This document shows positions 25,013 through 33,422 of a stretch of DNA of 64,000 nucleotides, piece after piece. The position numbers and the translations under genes are program-made. Source of the stretch: Clostridiales bacterium (lineage in GTDB: Bacteria; Bacillota; Desulfotomaculia; Desulfotomaculales; VENG01); contig JADQBQ010000017.1 of the NCBI GenBank assembly GCA_016278505.1, positions 101,357 to 165,356 on the forward strand. The letters are read 5' to 3'. How positions within the stretch are numbered: the first letter of the stretch is position 1; each line of letters opens with the position of its first letter. The notes under the pieces are model-generated. The model was given only the letters and a program-made list of their open reading frames with translations. It had not been told where the DNA came from and searched no databases.

Positions 25013-25366
25013 CTACCATTTAGGCAATTTAGGTACACCCGGCAGCCCTCCACCCGTTGTGCCTGTCGGCAGTCCCGGATCTCCCGGTAACACACTCGGT
25101 GTTATATTAACTGTATCAATATTGATTTCAATCAGAGCTCCACCTGCCACACCGTCAAGGGCTTCTTCGGAAAGCTCACCGTCTTTTCCCTGCAGAGAAT
25201 TTAATATAGCCTTTTTCAGTTGAGAAATCTCTTCCATATTAAAATCTATACCTTCACTCTTTAGCAGCGCTTGCACTTCCTCCGGGGTCTCCTTGTTCAG
25301 AAGTTCTTCAACAAACTTTGCATCCGCATCTAATTTGGCCTGTAACCTCTTAACTTTATCTTCCAT
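25013..25366 (-). CDS. Leader-type RiPP precursor with long Thr/Pro/Gly core
   Basis: A 117-residue precursor. The leader (1-76) ends GELSEEALDGVAGG. The core is about 41 residues, far longer than the others: a polar beta-like start (ALIEINIDTVNITPSVL) then a Pro/Gly-rich tail ending in KLPKW. It contains several Thr and a Ser but no Tyr and no Cys. The second ATG (MEDKV) is used because GGGAGG is nine bases before it. The gene lies right after the sulfotransferase gene and behind its own TTATACAAC-N12-GTA motif, which makes it a candidate sulfation substrate. The leader is more divergent from Nif11 than the other precursors. Confidence 0.82.
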   Translation of the reverse strand: MEDKVKRLQAKLDADAKFVEELLNKETPEEVQALLKSEGIDFNMEEISQLKKAILNSLQGKDGELSEEALDGVAGGALIEINIDTVNITPSVLPGDPGLPTGTTGGGLPGVPKLPKW

Positions 25367-25463
25367 AGTTTTCATCCTCCCTTTTTTATTTTGCTCATGC
25401 TTAATCATAAAAACCAACAGGAACTTGCGAAAATCCCTCCTTCCGCCCAATCTGCTTAATTAC

Positions 25464-25487
25464 TTATACAACTAGCATGGGAAAGTA
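25464..25487 (-). promoter_or_regulatory. Putative promoter motif of the Thr/Pro-core precursor
   Basis: Minus-strand CTAC, 12 bases, GTTGTATAA, then TAATTAA, the same arrangement as at 12780, located 98 bases upstream of the precursor start and just past the sulfotransferase stop. Confidence 0.45.
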
Positions 25488-25494
25488 GCACATA

Positions 25495-27378
25495 TTAATA
25501 ACAATTGTTAAGTTCGGTACGATCAATGACTTTGTGCCCGTACTTTAAACAGATTGCATCAAACTTTTCCCTGTCAAAATCCTTTAATAGATCTATCTTG
25601 TCAGGTGCAATGTTAATGTGGTGGTTTTCTGTTATTGAATCCGTCGGGACACCCACAAAGTCGGCAAGTTTAGCCTGGCTGCAAGAAATTTCAGAGGTCC
25701 TGATGATGATTGATCTTTCAGGCGGCAGTATATTCAGTACCCGTGAGTTGTACTCAGCCCAACTCTTAATAAACATCTCCACCAGCGGGTCCAAATGTTC
25801 CTGGAGGTCTTCATAGGAGTTGAACCACTGCCAATCATACTCTCCAAAGAGAATTCTGCCGTAGTTGAGCATCCAGTCCGGCATGTCCTGCCCGATGTCC
25901 AGGAAGTGTTTTTTCCACCTGGAGATCATTTTCAAGAATGAATTAACCCACGTATAACAATCCCGGACGGTAAATATGAATTTGGCCTGAGGGAACTCTT
26001 TGATAAGTATATGGAGATAAAAATGGTTAAAGCTGGCTGTATCCATTTCCAATTGGCCTATTTCATGCCGGTAACGTATATAACTGCGCAGCGTTTCCTC
26101 GTTAATCCAGCCGTCTTTCCAGGCGGTAATCAGTTCCACCGATTCCCGTTCCTTATATTCGGCAATAGATTTGTAATTGCCGAAAAGCGCCATAACCGAA
26201 GAACAACCGGAACGCGGCAGTCCCACATTATAGGCATGAAACCTGCGTTCAATACGGCCGGGACTCTTTGTTTTATTCACCGGACCGTCCGCTACATTTT
26301 CCAACAAGCAGCGCAGCTCATTGGGCAGTACAAAGGCCGGAAAAGAGTGTTCCTTGATCACAAAAATACGTTTGTAGTAGATCTCGGTGGGCAATGAATA
26401 ACCGCCGGGTGGGATATCCCACATTTGACTTGTATTTTTAGAGACATCTTCCAGGAAATCTACTGTTTGGCGTGGCCTGAGGGTTTTGCAGCAACGGCAT
26501 AGATCAAGTACAGTGGTATCCCAGAGAAGAGTTTCTTTTCGTCCGGATTCTAAAAAAGGGATACAGTACGTCAGAAAGGATTGAAAGTCTTGTTTTAGAT
26601 AGGCTTTTTTCAGTCTTCCCCAGGCATATATTTCCTGTAAATAACCGTGACCGTCAAAGTATTCCCAGGCAGAGAATTGATCAAAAAGCTCGCCGGCTTG
26701 CCGGTGGGCTTGTCTGCTCAGCATGCAGCCCACTTCACTTGCAAACTGTGCGATCAAGGCATATCTGGATGGTTCGGGTATAGCTTGTACAAGGCTGCTG
26801 CTCCATCCTTTGCCGATAGATAATTGCTCCCCATAACCGCAAAGATATGTGATAGCCTGCTGGGCCAAATAAACAGCCTGCTCTTCCGCACCGGTTTCCA
26901 TACAGGTCCTGAGCCAAAGAAGAACTTGCTGCAGCCTGTTTATATGTAGGAAAGACAGAGTATGTTCCTGTTCTAAAAGCCGGTAGTTTTGCAGGGATTT
27001 TAAAATACTGTCCTGAGCAAGCCGGTAATTTTTAAGCTGAAAATCAAGTTCGGATTCTGCCTGTGCAATGCGCGCCGTGCCCAGTACCTGCAGCAAATCA
27101 GATTTTGCATTTTTGTGCAAATACTCGGAGGCCGTCCTGAAGGCTTCCCGGGAATCTATAAATAATGTCTGACGGCGCAGATTAGTGCCCAGTCCGATAA
27201 GATGTATAATTGTTTTGTATACTTCCTGATCGGCTGGCGACAGAGAATTATTAATAACTGATTCTGTTAATTTCCGACAGGATACATTGCCGTCTTGTTC
27301 AGCCAGTGGTACCGGCAAGTACCTTCCTTTTCTACACGCCATTATAGACTGAACCAAAAGACTGTTAATATTAGGCAT
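25495..27378 (-). CDS. Helical-repeat/sulfotransferase fusion
   Basis: A 627-residue protein. The last 240 residues form a PAPS-dependent sulfotransferase: the 5'-phosphosulfate loop in AYNVGLPRSGCSSVMALFGN, the 3'-phosphate-binding strand in KFIFTVRDCYTWVNSFLK, and a late IIIRTSEISCSQAKLADFVG. The first 370 residues are helical and TPR-like (QESILKS-type helix pairs), possibly for binding the leader or substrate. It would transfer sulfate from PAPS to a hydroxyl, such as Ser, Thr or Tyr, of a precursor or a polyketide-like adduct. It lies between two radical SAM genes and a precursor, and an APS kinase gene is 9 kb upstream. Sulfotransferases are rare in RiPP loci. Confidence 0.82.
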   Translation of the reverse strand: MPNINSLLVQSIMACRKGRYLPVPLAEQDGNVSCRKLTESVINNSLSPADQEVYKTIIHLIGLGTNLRRQTLFIDSREAFRTASEYLHKNAKSDLLQVLGTARIAQAESELDFQLKNYRLAQDSILKSLQNYRLLEQEHTLSFLHINRLQQVLLWLRTCMETGAEEQAVYLAQQAITYLCGYGEQLSIGKGWSSSLVQAIPEPSRYALIAQFASEVGCMLSRQAHRQAGELFDQFSAWEYFDGHGYLQEIYAWGRLKKAYLKQDFQSFLTYCIPFLESGRKETLLWDTTVLDLCRCCKTLRPRQTVDFLEDVSKNTSQMWDIPPGGYSLPTEIYYKRIFVIKEHSFPAFVLPNELRCLLENVADGPVNKTKSPGRIERRFHAYNVGLPRSGCSSVMALFGNYKSIAEYKERESVELITAWKDGWINEETLRSYIRYRHEIGQLEMDTASFNHFYLHILIKEFPQAKFIFTVRDCYTWVNSFLKMISRWKKHFLDIGQDMPDWMLNYGRILFGEYDWQWFNSYEDLQEHLDPLVEMFIKSWAEYNSRVLNILPPERSIIIRTSEISCSQAKLADFVGVPTDSITENHHINIAPDKIDLLKDFDREKFDAICLKYGHKVIDRTELNNCY

Positions 27379-27432
27379 AATAAACACTTCTCTTTTCTGA
27401 TGATTAAAGCTTTGATGGAGATTCTGTTCACG

Positions 27433-28779
27433 CTAATCAGCTTCCAGATACTCCATAATCGCTTTATAAATATCCGGTGAATGATAAAAATCTACAAGTT
27501 TGTCATGGCAGTGATGCTGTATTTTTTGCATATCTTGTACAGTAGCCCGGCTTGAGCGCAGCATATTAGTGATTGGTTCTTGAACCAACTTTTGGTGCAG
27601 CTTATGCACATGCCTGTCTGTAAATGGATATTCCCTGATCTCCAAGGCAAAGCGTTCTTGCTTGGTGAAACCCTGTTGCTCCATTTCCTGCCAAATAGCG
27701 GTACCGGCCAAACCGTATAAATGGGTAGAAAAAACGTCCTTGGAAGCTCCAAAAACAGCCAGAAAGCGAATATTATCGATCAGCTCATGTATTGTCATCT
27801 CAAAGTGCGAAAACAAAATGATGTTGGCATTAATCTTTACACTGGATGAATAGTTTTTTTTGAGCTTACAAAGTGTTTGGGTGGCCTTTTCATTGATCTG
27901 GGGTGTTGTTGTCCTGCCCAGAAGATCTAACAGACGTTGAGCGTTAGCTTCAATGCCGATTTCTATAAAGATAAGATCTATATACCTACTTGCAAAATAT
28001 CTTTCCAGCACCTGCTGATTACGTAATACATCGTTAGGACGGCCAACTAAAGCAATCTGAATATAAAGTTGGCGGTATTCAATTTCATCCAGAACACCGG
28101 CCAATAATTTCCCATTGGTCAACGAGTTGGCATTACCGATATTGAAACGGTCATAACCTTTATCTATCCAGTGTTCAATTTCTTCTACGATGCGTTTTGC
28201 GCTCTTAAAGCGCATACGGGAATTTTCCTGGCAGTATTTGCACTTGCCGTAACAACCACGGGAAAGCTCAATAAACACAAGATCATTCATAACAGCAAGT
28301 TCCCCGGGATATGGAAGATCATCCATATTTAAATAGTCAGCCGGAGGCCGTATTTGAATCTTATTATCGAAATCCCGGTAGGCAATTCCGTCCAACTGAG
28401 CAAATAATTCCGGTTCGTCGCATGATTTCAGCAGCTTATATAACCTTCTTTCCCCTTCATCCATGATTACATAATCTATACCGGGATTTTTTTGCAGCAG
28501 CCATTCCGGCAGGGCCGATGCAGTCCAACCGCCCCAAACAATCATTTTGTCCTGCAGTTTATCTGTCCAATACGCGGCAAATTCATAGGAAAAATCAGAA
28601 ACAGAAAAAGCAAACACAGAAGATGAATCCTTATATTCGTCAACCTGATAGTGATTAATCACTCTACAGTTTACGCCGTGGCTTTGTAGATAGGCTTCAA
28701 TAGAAGCCAATCCCAGGTTGCAGTTTTGTCGATGATTAAATATCAGGGTATTCAAATTCACTAAGGTAATATCTTTCAT
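27433..28779 (-). CDS. B12-binding-domain radical SAM protein
   Basis: A 448-residue enzyme with an N-terminal cobalamin-binding-like fold (LGLASIEAYLQSHGVNCRV, KMIVWGGWTASALPEWLL, YVIMDEGERRLYKLL) and a radical SAM domain with SRGCYGKCKYCQENSRM (C-x3-C-x2-C) near residue 175. Enzymes of this build methylate, cyclise or rearrange natural-product scaffolds. The ATG has GGAAGGTGA upstream. It forms a run with the next radical SAM gene, 24 bp apart, and the sulfotransferase. The exact reaction is unknown. Confidence 0.85.
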   Translation of the reverse strand: MKDITLVNLNTLIFNHRQNCNLGLASIEAYLQSHGVNCRVINHYQVDEYKDSSSVFAFSVSDFSYEFAAYWTDKLQDKMIVWGGWTASALPEWLLQKNPGIDYVIMDEGERRLYKLLKSCDEPELFAQLDGIAYRDFDNKIQIRPPADYLNMDDLPYPGELAVMNDLVFIELSRGCYGKCKYCQENSRMRFKSAKRIVEEIEHWIDKGYDRFNIGNANSLTNGKLLAGVLDEIEYRQLYIQIALVGRPNDVLRNQQVLERYFASRYIDLIFIEIGIEANAQRLLDLLGRTTTPQINEKATQTLCKLKKNYSSSVKINANIILFSHFEMTIHELIDNIRFLAVFGASKDVFSTHLYGLAGTAIWQEMEQQGFTKQERFALEIREYPFTDRHVHKLHQKLVQEPITNMLRSSRATVQDMQKIQHHCHDKLVDFYHSPDIYKAIMEYLEAD

Positions 28780-28803
28780 AAATAATAATTCACCTTCCGC
28801 ACT

Positions 28804-30066
28804 CTAAGGAGCAAAAATATTCAAATCCCATGGTCTCTTGAACCTGTTTCCATGCGCGGCATTGTAGAGCTGAGCATGGGCAAAGATTTGTTCTGCAGTA
28901 TCCAGGGCCGGCCACAGGGCCCAATTGAGTTCTTCCAATGATTTTCCCTTAAGCAGCATAGAATGGCGATCGTATTCCGGTGTACCTGGAATTAAGGCCA
29001 CCGGAGCTATCTCGGCAATTGCACCCAAATCATTTATTTCTTTAATGATGGATGCAATATCAATTAAGCAGTCATCTTTAAAGCCAACCGGAAAAGAACA
29101 ATGAAAATCGGAAAGATTAAACCCGATTTTTTGAAATATTTCTACCGCTCTGTAAAAATGTTCGGCGCCGTAACTTTTTTGTATTTGAGCATTTGTTTCT
29201 TTTTCTAATTCCCTTGGCAAAGTCATACCGCGCACATTTGCTTCTTTCATCAATTCAGCCAGCCCGCCGGTCACTTTATCCGGTTGAATCCCACCGTAAA
29301 AATAGAGGTTTGCCTCCAATTTTTTTTCAATGCATGCCCTTAAAAAATCTTCCAGATCATAATTGGCTACATTGGGGTCGATATTAATAAAATCTATTAC
29401 TCCATATAACTCTTTTTTTTGTTGGAGATCGTCAACAAGAGCCTGCACATCAAATCTGACAACTTCTTTGAACAGTTTACTGTTTACGCAGTGGGAGCAA
29501 TTATTTTCACAACCCAAATCCAATTGAAACACCATATACTCCAAGGGGGTTTTAAATAATGAATAGTCAGGGAAAAGACTCTTAGCCTCCGGAATAAGAC
29601 CGCTGTGAATGATTGCTTTGCTTTTTTGTTGAGCATGTTCCGGGAAAAGCGTGGCATAGTTTCCTCCCAAAAGGATTAAAGACTCCGGGAAAACCGCATT
29701 CACGGTGTGAATAACCCGGTGTGCCAATTCATTATTAAACGTCATGTGACAGGAAATCCAGACTTCATCGGGAGGATCCTGTTTTTTTAATTCCTGTTCA
29801 AGCCAGGACATGTCCCTGCCTAGAATAAACGTATCAATATAAAAATTTAGGTGATCGGCACCAAGGGGCAGTTTTTTATAAAAATGTAATGAAGGATTTT
29901 TATTAACTTCATAGTCCATACAATCAATAAAGGATACTTCATGGCCCAATTGTCGATGCCAGGCAATAAGTTTTAGAATGCTTGTGGGGTGTGCAAACGA
30001 ATACCAGCCTTGCTGGCATTCATTGACACAGACCACCGGCGGGTTAATGAAAAGGACCTTTTTCAT
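28804..30066 (-). CDS. Radical SAM protein with B12-like N-terminal domain
   Basis: A 420-residue protein. It starts MKKVLFINPPVVCVNE, a typical beta strand of B12-binding radical SAM enzymes, and has VFPESLILLGGNYATLFPEH in the same domain. The cluster motif is GCENNCSHCVNSKL (C-x3-C-x2-C). The start at 30066 is chosen because AGGATGAG lies directly before it; longer starts overlap the neighbouring gene. It follows an unrecognised protein by 13 bp. Reaction unknown; methyl transfer or a cyclisation are possible. Confidence 0.82.
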   Translation of the reverse strand: MKKVLFINPPVVCVNECQQGWYSFAHPTSILKLIAWHRQLGHEVSFIDCMDYEVNKNPSLHFYKKLPLGADHLNFYIDTFILGRDMSWLEQELKKQDPPDEVWISCHMTFNNELAHRVIHTVNAVFPESLILLGGNYATLFPEHAQQKSKAIIHSGLIPEAKSLFPDYSLFKTPLEYMVFQLDLGCENNCSHCVNSKLFKEVVRFDVQALVDDLQQKKELYGVIDFINIDPNVANYDLEDFLRACIEKKLEANLYFYGGIQPDKVTGGLAELMKEANVRGMTLPRELEKETNAQIQKSYGAEHFYRAVEIFQKIGFNLSDFHCSFPVGFKDDCLIDIASIIKEINDLGAIAEIAPVALIPGTPEYDRHSMLLKGKSLEELNWALWPALDTAEQIFAHAQLYNAAHGNRFKRPWDLNIFAP

Positions 30067-30079
30067 CTCATCCTCCAGT

Positions 30080-31201
30080 TCATTGAATAAACCACTTACT
30101 GTTAAAATGCATACCCGGTCTATAAACAGCCAGATATGCCTTGGCATCGGTGGGACCACCGCCGCCCCAGCCCAGTTTGATATGATGAATCATTTTGAAT
30201 AACGACAAACACAGGGCATTGTCGGTTGTTTTCCTGCGTTTTGCAGGCAGGGGGATTGTACCCGGATACTGCAGCAATCCTTTACGCTTGCCGGGATGAC
30301 ACTGTACGAACTCCTGCATTAAATCCAGCAATACTGCCCACTGCTCGGGACTTTCATTATCCCAGTCCATATAGCACTCAATGCCAATTTTTGAGGCCGG
30401 GCCATCTTCCGTAAGGTTTAGGTCAATAGCCACAGCACGCAACAATGGGGTCAACCTGTGCAAAAATTCCGATAAAGCAAGCTTGTCTCCCCTCCAGCCA
30501 ATTTCGGTCAACCAGCCGGGGATGACCTCGGGATGCAGTTGATTCACACAAACCCGGATATCCCTACTCGGTCTGCCCAGCATGGAACCTAACTGAAACA
30601 ATTGACCCGCAGGCGGTATATTATCCATAAAAGATTGCAGGTCTGCTAGAAGAAAATCCGGAATGTGCAGTAGATCAGATGCGTAATGTAATATTTCCGC
30701 ACGTTCCGGCCTGGATAATTCCTTACTGCGCAGGCCCAGAAAAACAGAAGGATTACGAATCAGATGTGCCGCAAAATCGTGCGATGTTAGTTGCTCTGTA
30801 TCAAATTCCAGCCACAAATTGCAGATGTGCTTATTTAATATGTTTGCCTCATGAGCCCACTGGCCGGCAAAAGTACGCATTTCACGCCAGACTTGGTATT
30901 CTGCGCACAAAGCATCCAAACTGGAAGGGTTATGGCCGGCAAGAAGCTTCTGGCCTAAAGATCTGTTTTTGATCTCAAACAGTACATCAGCCAGGGGATC
31001 GGCTGTATGCAGCCTGCACTCCAACCCCCAGAAGTTGGAGAGTTCAGCCGGAAGCAGTGCCGTCACCGCGGCCAACCTCAGGTAGCCTTCCCGGTCTAAA
31101 AGCTCCTCAGGCATATCTTTATATATTGTATTTAAATCTACTTGTAAACTCTCTTTTGTGCTCACATTATTCATAATTTTAATCCCATGTTTGGATCTCA
31201 A
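30080..31201 (-). CDS. Unrecognised conserved-looking protein in the RiPP operon
   Basis: A protein of up to 373 residues without a family I recognise. It is soluble and mixed helical, with motifs FWGLECRLHTADPLADVLFE, GQLFQLGSMLGRPSRDIRVC, IGIECYMDWDN and a Gly-rich IKLGWGGGGPTDAKAYL near the C-terminus. The TTG start at 31201 overlaps the epimerase stop (TTGA), while an in-frame ATG lies at 31174; neither has a strong ribosome site. It is translationally linked to the epimerase, so an accessory or substrate-handling role in peptide maturation is likely. It is not a radical SAM protein: no Cys cluster is present. Confidence 0.6.
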   Translation of the reverse strand: MRSKHGIKIMNNVSTKESLQVDLNTIYKDMPEELLDREGYLRLAAVTALLPAELSNFWGLECRLHTADPLADVLFEIKNRSLGQKLLAGHNPSSLDALCAEYQVWREMRTFAGQWAHEANILNKHICNLWLEFDTEQLTSHDFAAHLIRNPSVFLGLRSKELSRPERAEILHYASDLLHIPDFLLADLQSFMDNIPPAGQLFQLGSMLGRPSRDIRVCVNQLHPEVIPGWLTEIGWRGDKLALSEFLHRLTPLLRAVAIDLNLTEDGPASKIGIECYMDWDNESPEQWAVLLDLMQEFVQCHPGKRKGLLQYPGTIPLPAKRRKTTDNALCLSLFKMIHHIKLGWGGGGPTDAKAYLAVYRPGMHFNSKWFIQ

Positions 31202-32673
31202 GTATTGAGTCCGGTTTCATCTAAAAAGCCATTATTAAACAAATATTTTAGTACAGCTTGCACCGCGAAAGGATCCTGCCTGTACTTATCCACTAAAATA
31301 TCACCGGCTTCCTGATAGCTAACAGGTGTGTTCATTAATAGCTCACCCAGAGCCTTAAAAACACTCTTGTTTTGAAAATGATGGATTTGATTTGGGGATA
31401 CCAGATCAAAACCGTCTTCCAGCGGCTTGCAAATAAGATCATCCCGTAGCCGAAGCGGCATATGCACCGGAGGTGTATCAGGCATACTACGTTCAATCAT
31501 TTCCAGCACAGTATGACGAAAATCCTCCACTGTATCAAAAGAGGCTTCATCAAAGACACGATAACCATAAGGCCACTTCTCTGAAGTATAGCAAGGACTG
31601 ACTAGTTTGATATCTTTTTTGATCAAGTTAATATAAAAACCGGAAACACATGCAATTGTGCCCTGGGGTACAACATCCTGTAAATAGTTTGTGCTGTCAC
31701 GCTGCCGCATGTCGTCTTTTCGAGACAAAATCCTTCCTCCTGATACCTTTTCCCGTCGACTGTTTTTCATTTGCATATGCAGAGAAACATCCCTTAATTC
31801 ATCCGGAGAATGATTATCGTGAATTTTATGCAGCATTTTGGTAGACAGAACACTTAGCCTGGGCCACGGTAAAGTCCTGGCCCGGTAATAGGCAAGCAGA
31901 TCATCAATCCATTTTTTGTCGGTACCGACTGCAGTGCTTGTACAAACAGGCGAACCGGTAATTTCATCATAATCTTTCATGTAGTCTATATAATTGGGAT
32001 TATCATAAGGTTCCGTGGCATAATATAGGAGGGCCATGCCTGCGGCTTTCCCTCCGAAAAAATCGGTACAGACCCGGGCAATACCCCGGAAGAAATCTTT
32101 GTTTTGATTATAATCCAGTGTGCTTTGCAGTTTTTTCGAGTTAAATGCACAAAACCAGCATTGGACACTGCAGCCGTCACATAATTCAAAGGCCAGGGTA
32201 GGATGATCGATAAACTGGTTATATGCTCCAAGTTCACTTTGGGCGGAAGCAATACGCCTGTTGCGCCAATTTTCAAATCTGGTGTTTAACACAGGGAACC
32301 GTTGTGAACATAATTCTTTGAATTGCCTTTCCTTACGCAGGATAAATTTAAACCAAAGTTTCATGAGTGGATATTTCTTTAATATTTCCACATGTTCTTT
32401 CGGCATTTCTTCATACGTCATGCAGGTACAACCGGTGATAATTTCAGGCTTTTCCCATAGCAAAGCCATTTCCCGTGGCTCAAAATGAATCCCAATTTGT
32501 TTCATTCTTTTTTGCTGTTCGGAACTTATCTTGCCTGCATTAACAGCTGTTCTAAAATCTGCATCCCCTTCATACCACTCAAAAAAGCGTTTAACTTGGG
32601 ATATGTAATGTAACTCCTCCCGGGTAAATGCGTCGAGAACTTTTTTATAATTATTCGTATGCTTATTACTCAT
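31198..32673 (-). CDS. Second PoyD-type radical SAM peptide epimerase
   Basis: A 491-residue paralogue of the enzyme at 10313. The [4Fe-4S] motif is CSVQCWFCAFNSKK. Shared signatures are YYATEPYDNPNYIDYMKDYD followed by EITGSPV, and PRLSVLSTKMLHKIHDNHSP, but the TTTA stretch reads STAVG here and overall identity looks low. The ATG at 32673 has GGAAGAGG upstream. It directly follows the precursor at 32786 and should act on that Ala-rich core. Having two epimerases, each beside its own precursor, suggests separate substrate ranges. Confidence 0.78.
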   Translation of the reverse strand: MSNKHTNNYKKVLDAFTREELHYISQVKRFFEWYEGDADFRTAVNAGKISSEQQKRMKQIGIHFEPREMALLWEKPEIITGCTCMTYEEMPKEHVEILKKYPLMKLWFKFILRKERQFKELCSQRFPVLNTRFENWRNRRIASAQSELGAYNQFIDHPTLAFELCDGCSVQCWFCAFNSKKLQSTLDYNQNKDFFRGIARVCTDFFGGKAAGMALLYYATEPYDNPNYIDYMKDYDEITGSPVCTSTAVGTDKKWIDDLLAYYRARTLPWPRLSVLSTKMLHKIHDNHSPDELRDVSLHMQMKNSRREKVSGGRILSRKDDMRQRDSTNYLQDVVPQGTIACVSGFYINLIKKDIKLVSPCYTSEKWPYGYRVFDEASFDTVEDFRHTVLEMIERSMPDTPPVHMPLRLRDDLICKPLEDGFDLVSPNQIHHFQNKSVFKALGELLMNTPVSYQEAGDILVDKYRQDPFAVQAVLKYLFNNGFLDETGLNT

Positions 32674-32785
32674 TCTTTTAGCCTCTTCCAATAAATTTAG
32701 AATAAAAAATATGGTGAAGCCGATAGCATTAAATAATAATCAATAAAAAATTGAGTTTAGGCATCTCCAACTACCTTAAAAAGGC

Positions 32786-33088
32786 TTACCAACCACCTGA
32801 TTGAGTAGTTGATGCTACTCCTGCACCTGCACCTACTACAGCAGCTGCTGCTGCTAAAGTAATAAATCCGCCGGCAACCTGCTCCAAATCATCTTCACTC
32901 AGCTCATCAGAAGATTTTAAATCTTTAGCAGCAGCTTCAAAATCCGCTTTACTTACATCAAACCCGTTGTCCTTGGCCAAAGCAATAATTCCTTCAATAT
33001 TATCCATGCCTACTTGTTTAGCTTTCTTTTTTAGTTCCTCGTTCTCTACAACTTTTTTACCAAAAGCTTTTAAATCTTCAACACTCAT
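32786..33088 (-). CDS. Nif11-like leader RiPP precursor, Ala/Gly-rich core
   Basis: A 100-residue precursor. The leader (1-74) begins MSVEDLKAFGKKVVENEELK, has LAKDNGFDVSKADFEAAAKD and ends DDLEQVAGG. The 26-residue core begins FITLAAAAAVVGAG and ends STTQSGGW: Ala/Val/Gly-rich with a polar Ser-Thr-Thr-Gln-Ser tail and terminal Trp. AAAGGAG lies upstream of the chosen ATG. It heads the second biosynthetic unit, followed by an epimerase, the unknown protein, two radical SAM enzymes and the sulfotransferase. The hydroxyl-rich tail is another possible sulfation site. Confidence 0.9.
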   Translation of the reverse strand: MSVEDLKAFGKKVVENEELKKKAKQVGMDNIEGIIALAKDNGFDVSKADFEAAAKDLKSSDELSEDDLEQVAGGFITLAAAAAVVGAGAGVASTTQSGGW

Positions 33089-33189
33089 AAAAAGTCTCCT
33101 TTCTTGCACTATGTATCGACCTCACCATAATTGTAGTAACATTGAGCTGTTCAAGTAACCTTATTATGTCAAACTAAAGAAACAGCATT

Positions 33190-33240
33190 ATTATCTAAGC
33201 AATCATTCTTTTATACAACTAAAATTGTAATGTATCACGC
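33190..33240 (+). repeat. Copy of the cysC 3' end (direct repeat with 36885-36924)
   Basis: About 40 bases nearly identical to the end of the APS kinase gene. In the plus frame it encodes YLSNHSFIQLKL-stop, against YLKDHSFIQLKL-stop in the true gene. Similarity continues a few bases beyond the stop. The two copies flank the LuxR/MalT-like and cysC genes in the same orientation. Confidence 0.75.
33211..33240 (-). promoter_or_regulatory. Putative promoter motif of the Ala/Gly-core precursor
   Basis: Minus-strand GTGATAC, 12 bases, GTTGTATAAAAG, 122 bases upstream of the precursor start. The same blocks are found before the other precursor units, but here they coincide with the cysC-end repeat. 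Confidence 0.4.
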
Positions 33241-33349
33241 CTCTTAGTTAAAAATTTTTGCTATTTTTCCACTATGTTGATTTTTTTATTATATCTTGAC
33301 ACGTAATAAAAGGTATCACCCCAAAGTACTAAATGAAGTACCAAATCTC

Positions 33350-33401
33350 AAAACTCCAACAAGAAAACACGCTTTTCAGCGTGTTTTCTTGTTGGAGTTT
33401 T
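33350..33401 (-). terminator. Strong bidirectional terminator after the LuxR-family gene
   Basis: A perfect 23-bp stem with a 6-base loop (33350-33372 with 33379-33401). TTTT lies at the stem base on both strands. It ends the large regulator gene and insulates the precursor operon from it. Confidence 0.85.
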
Positions 33402-33422
33402 GGTTTATTTCTTATCGCAACT

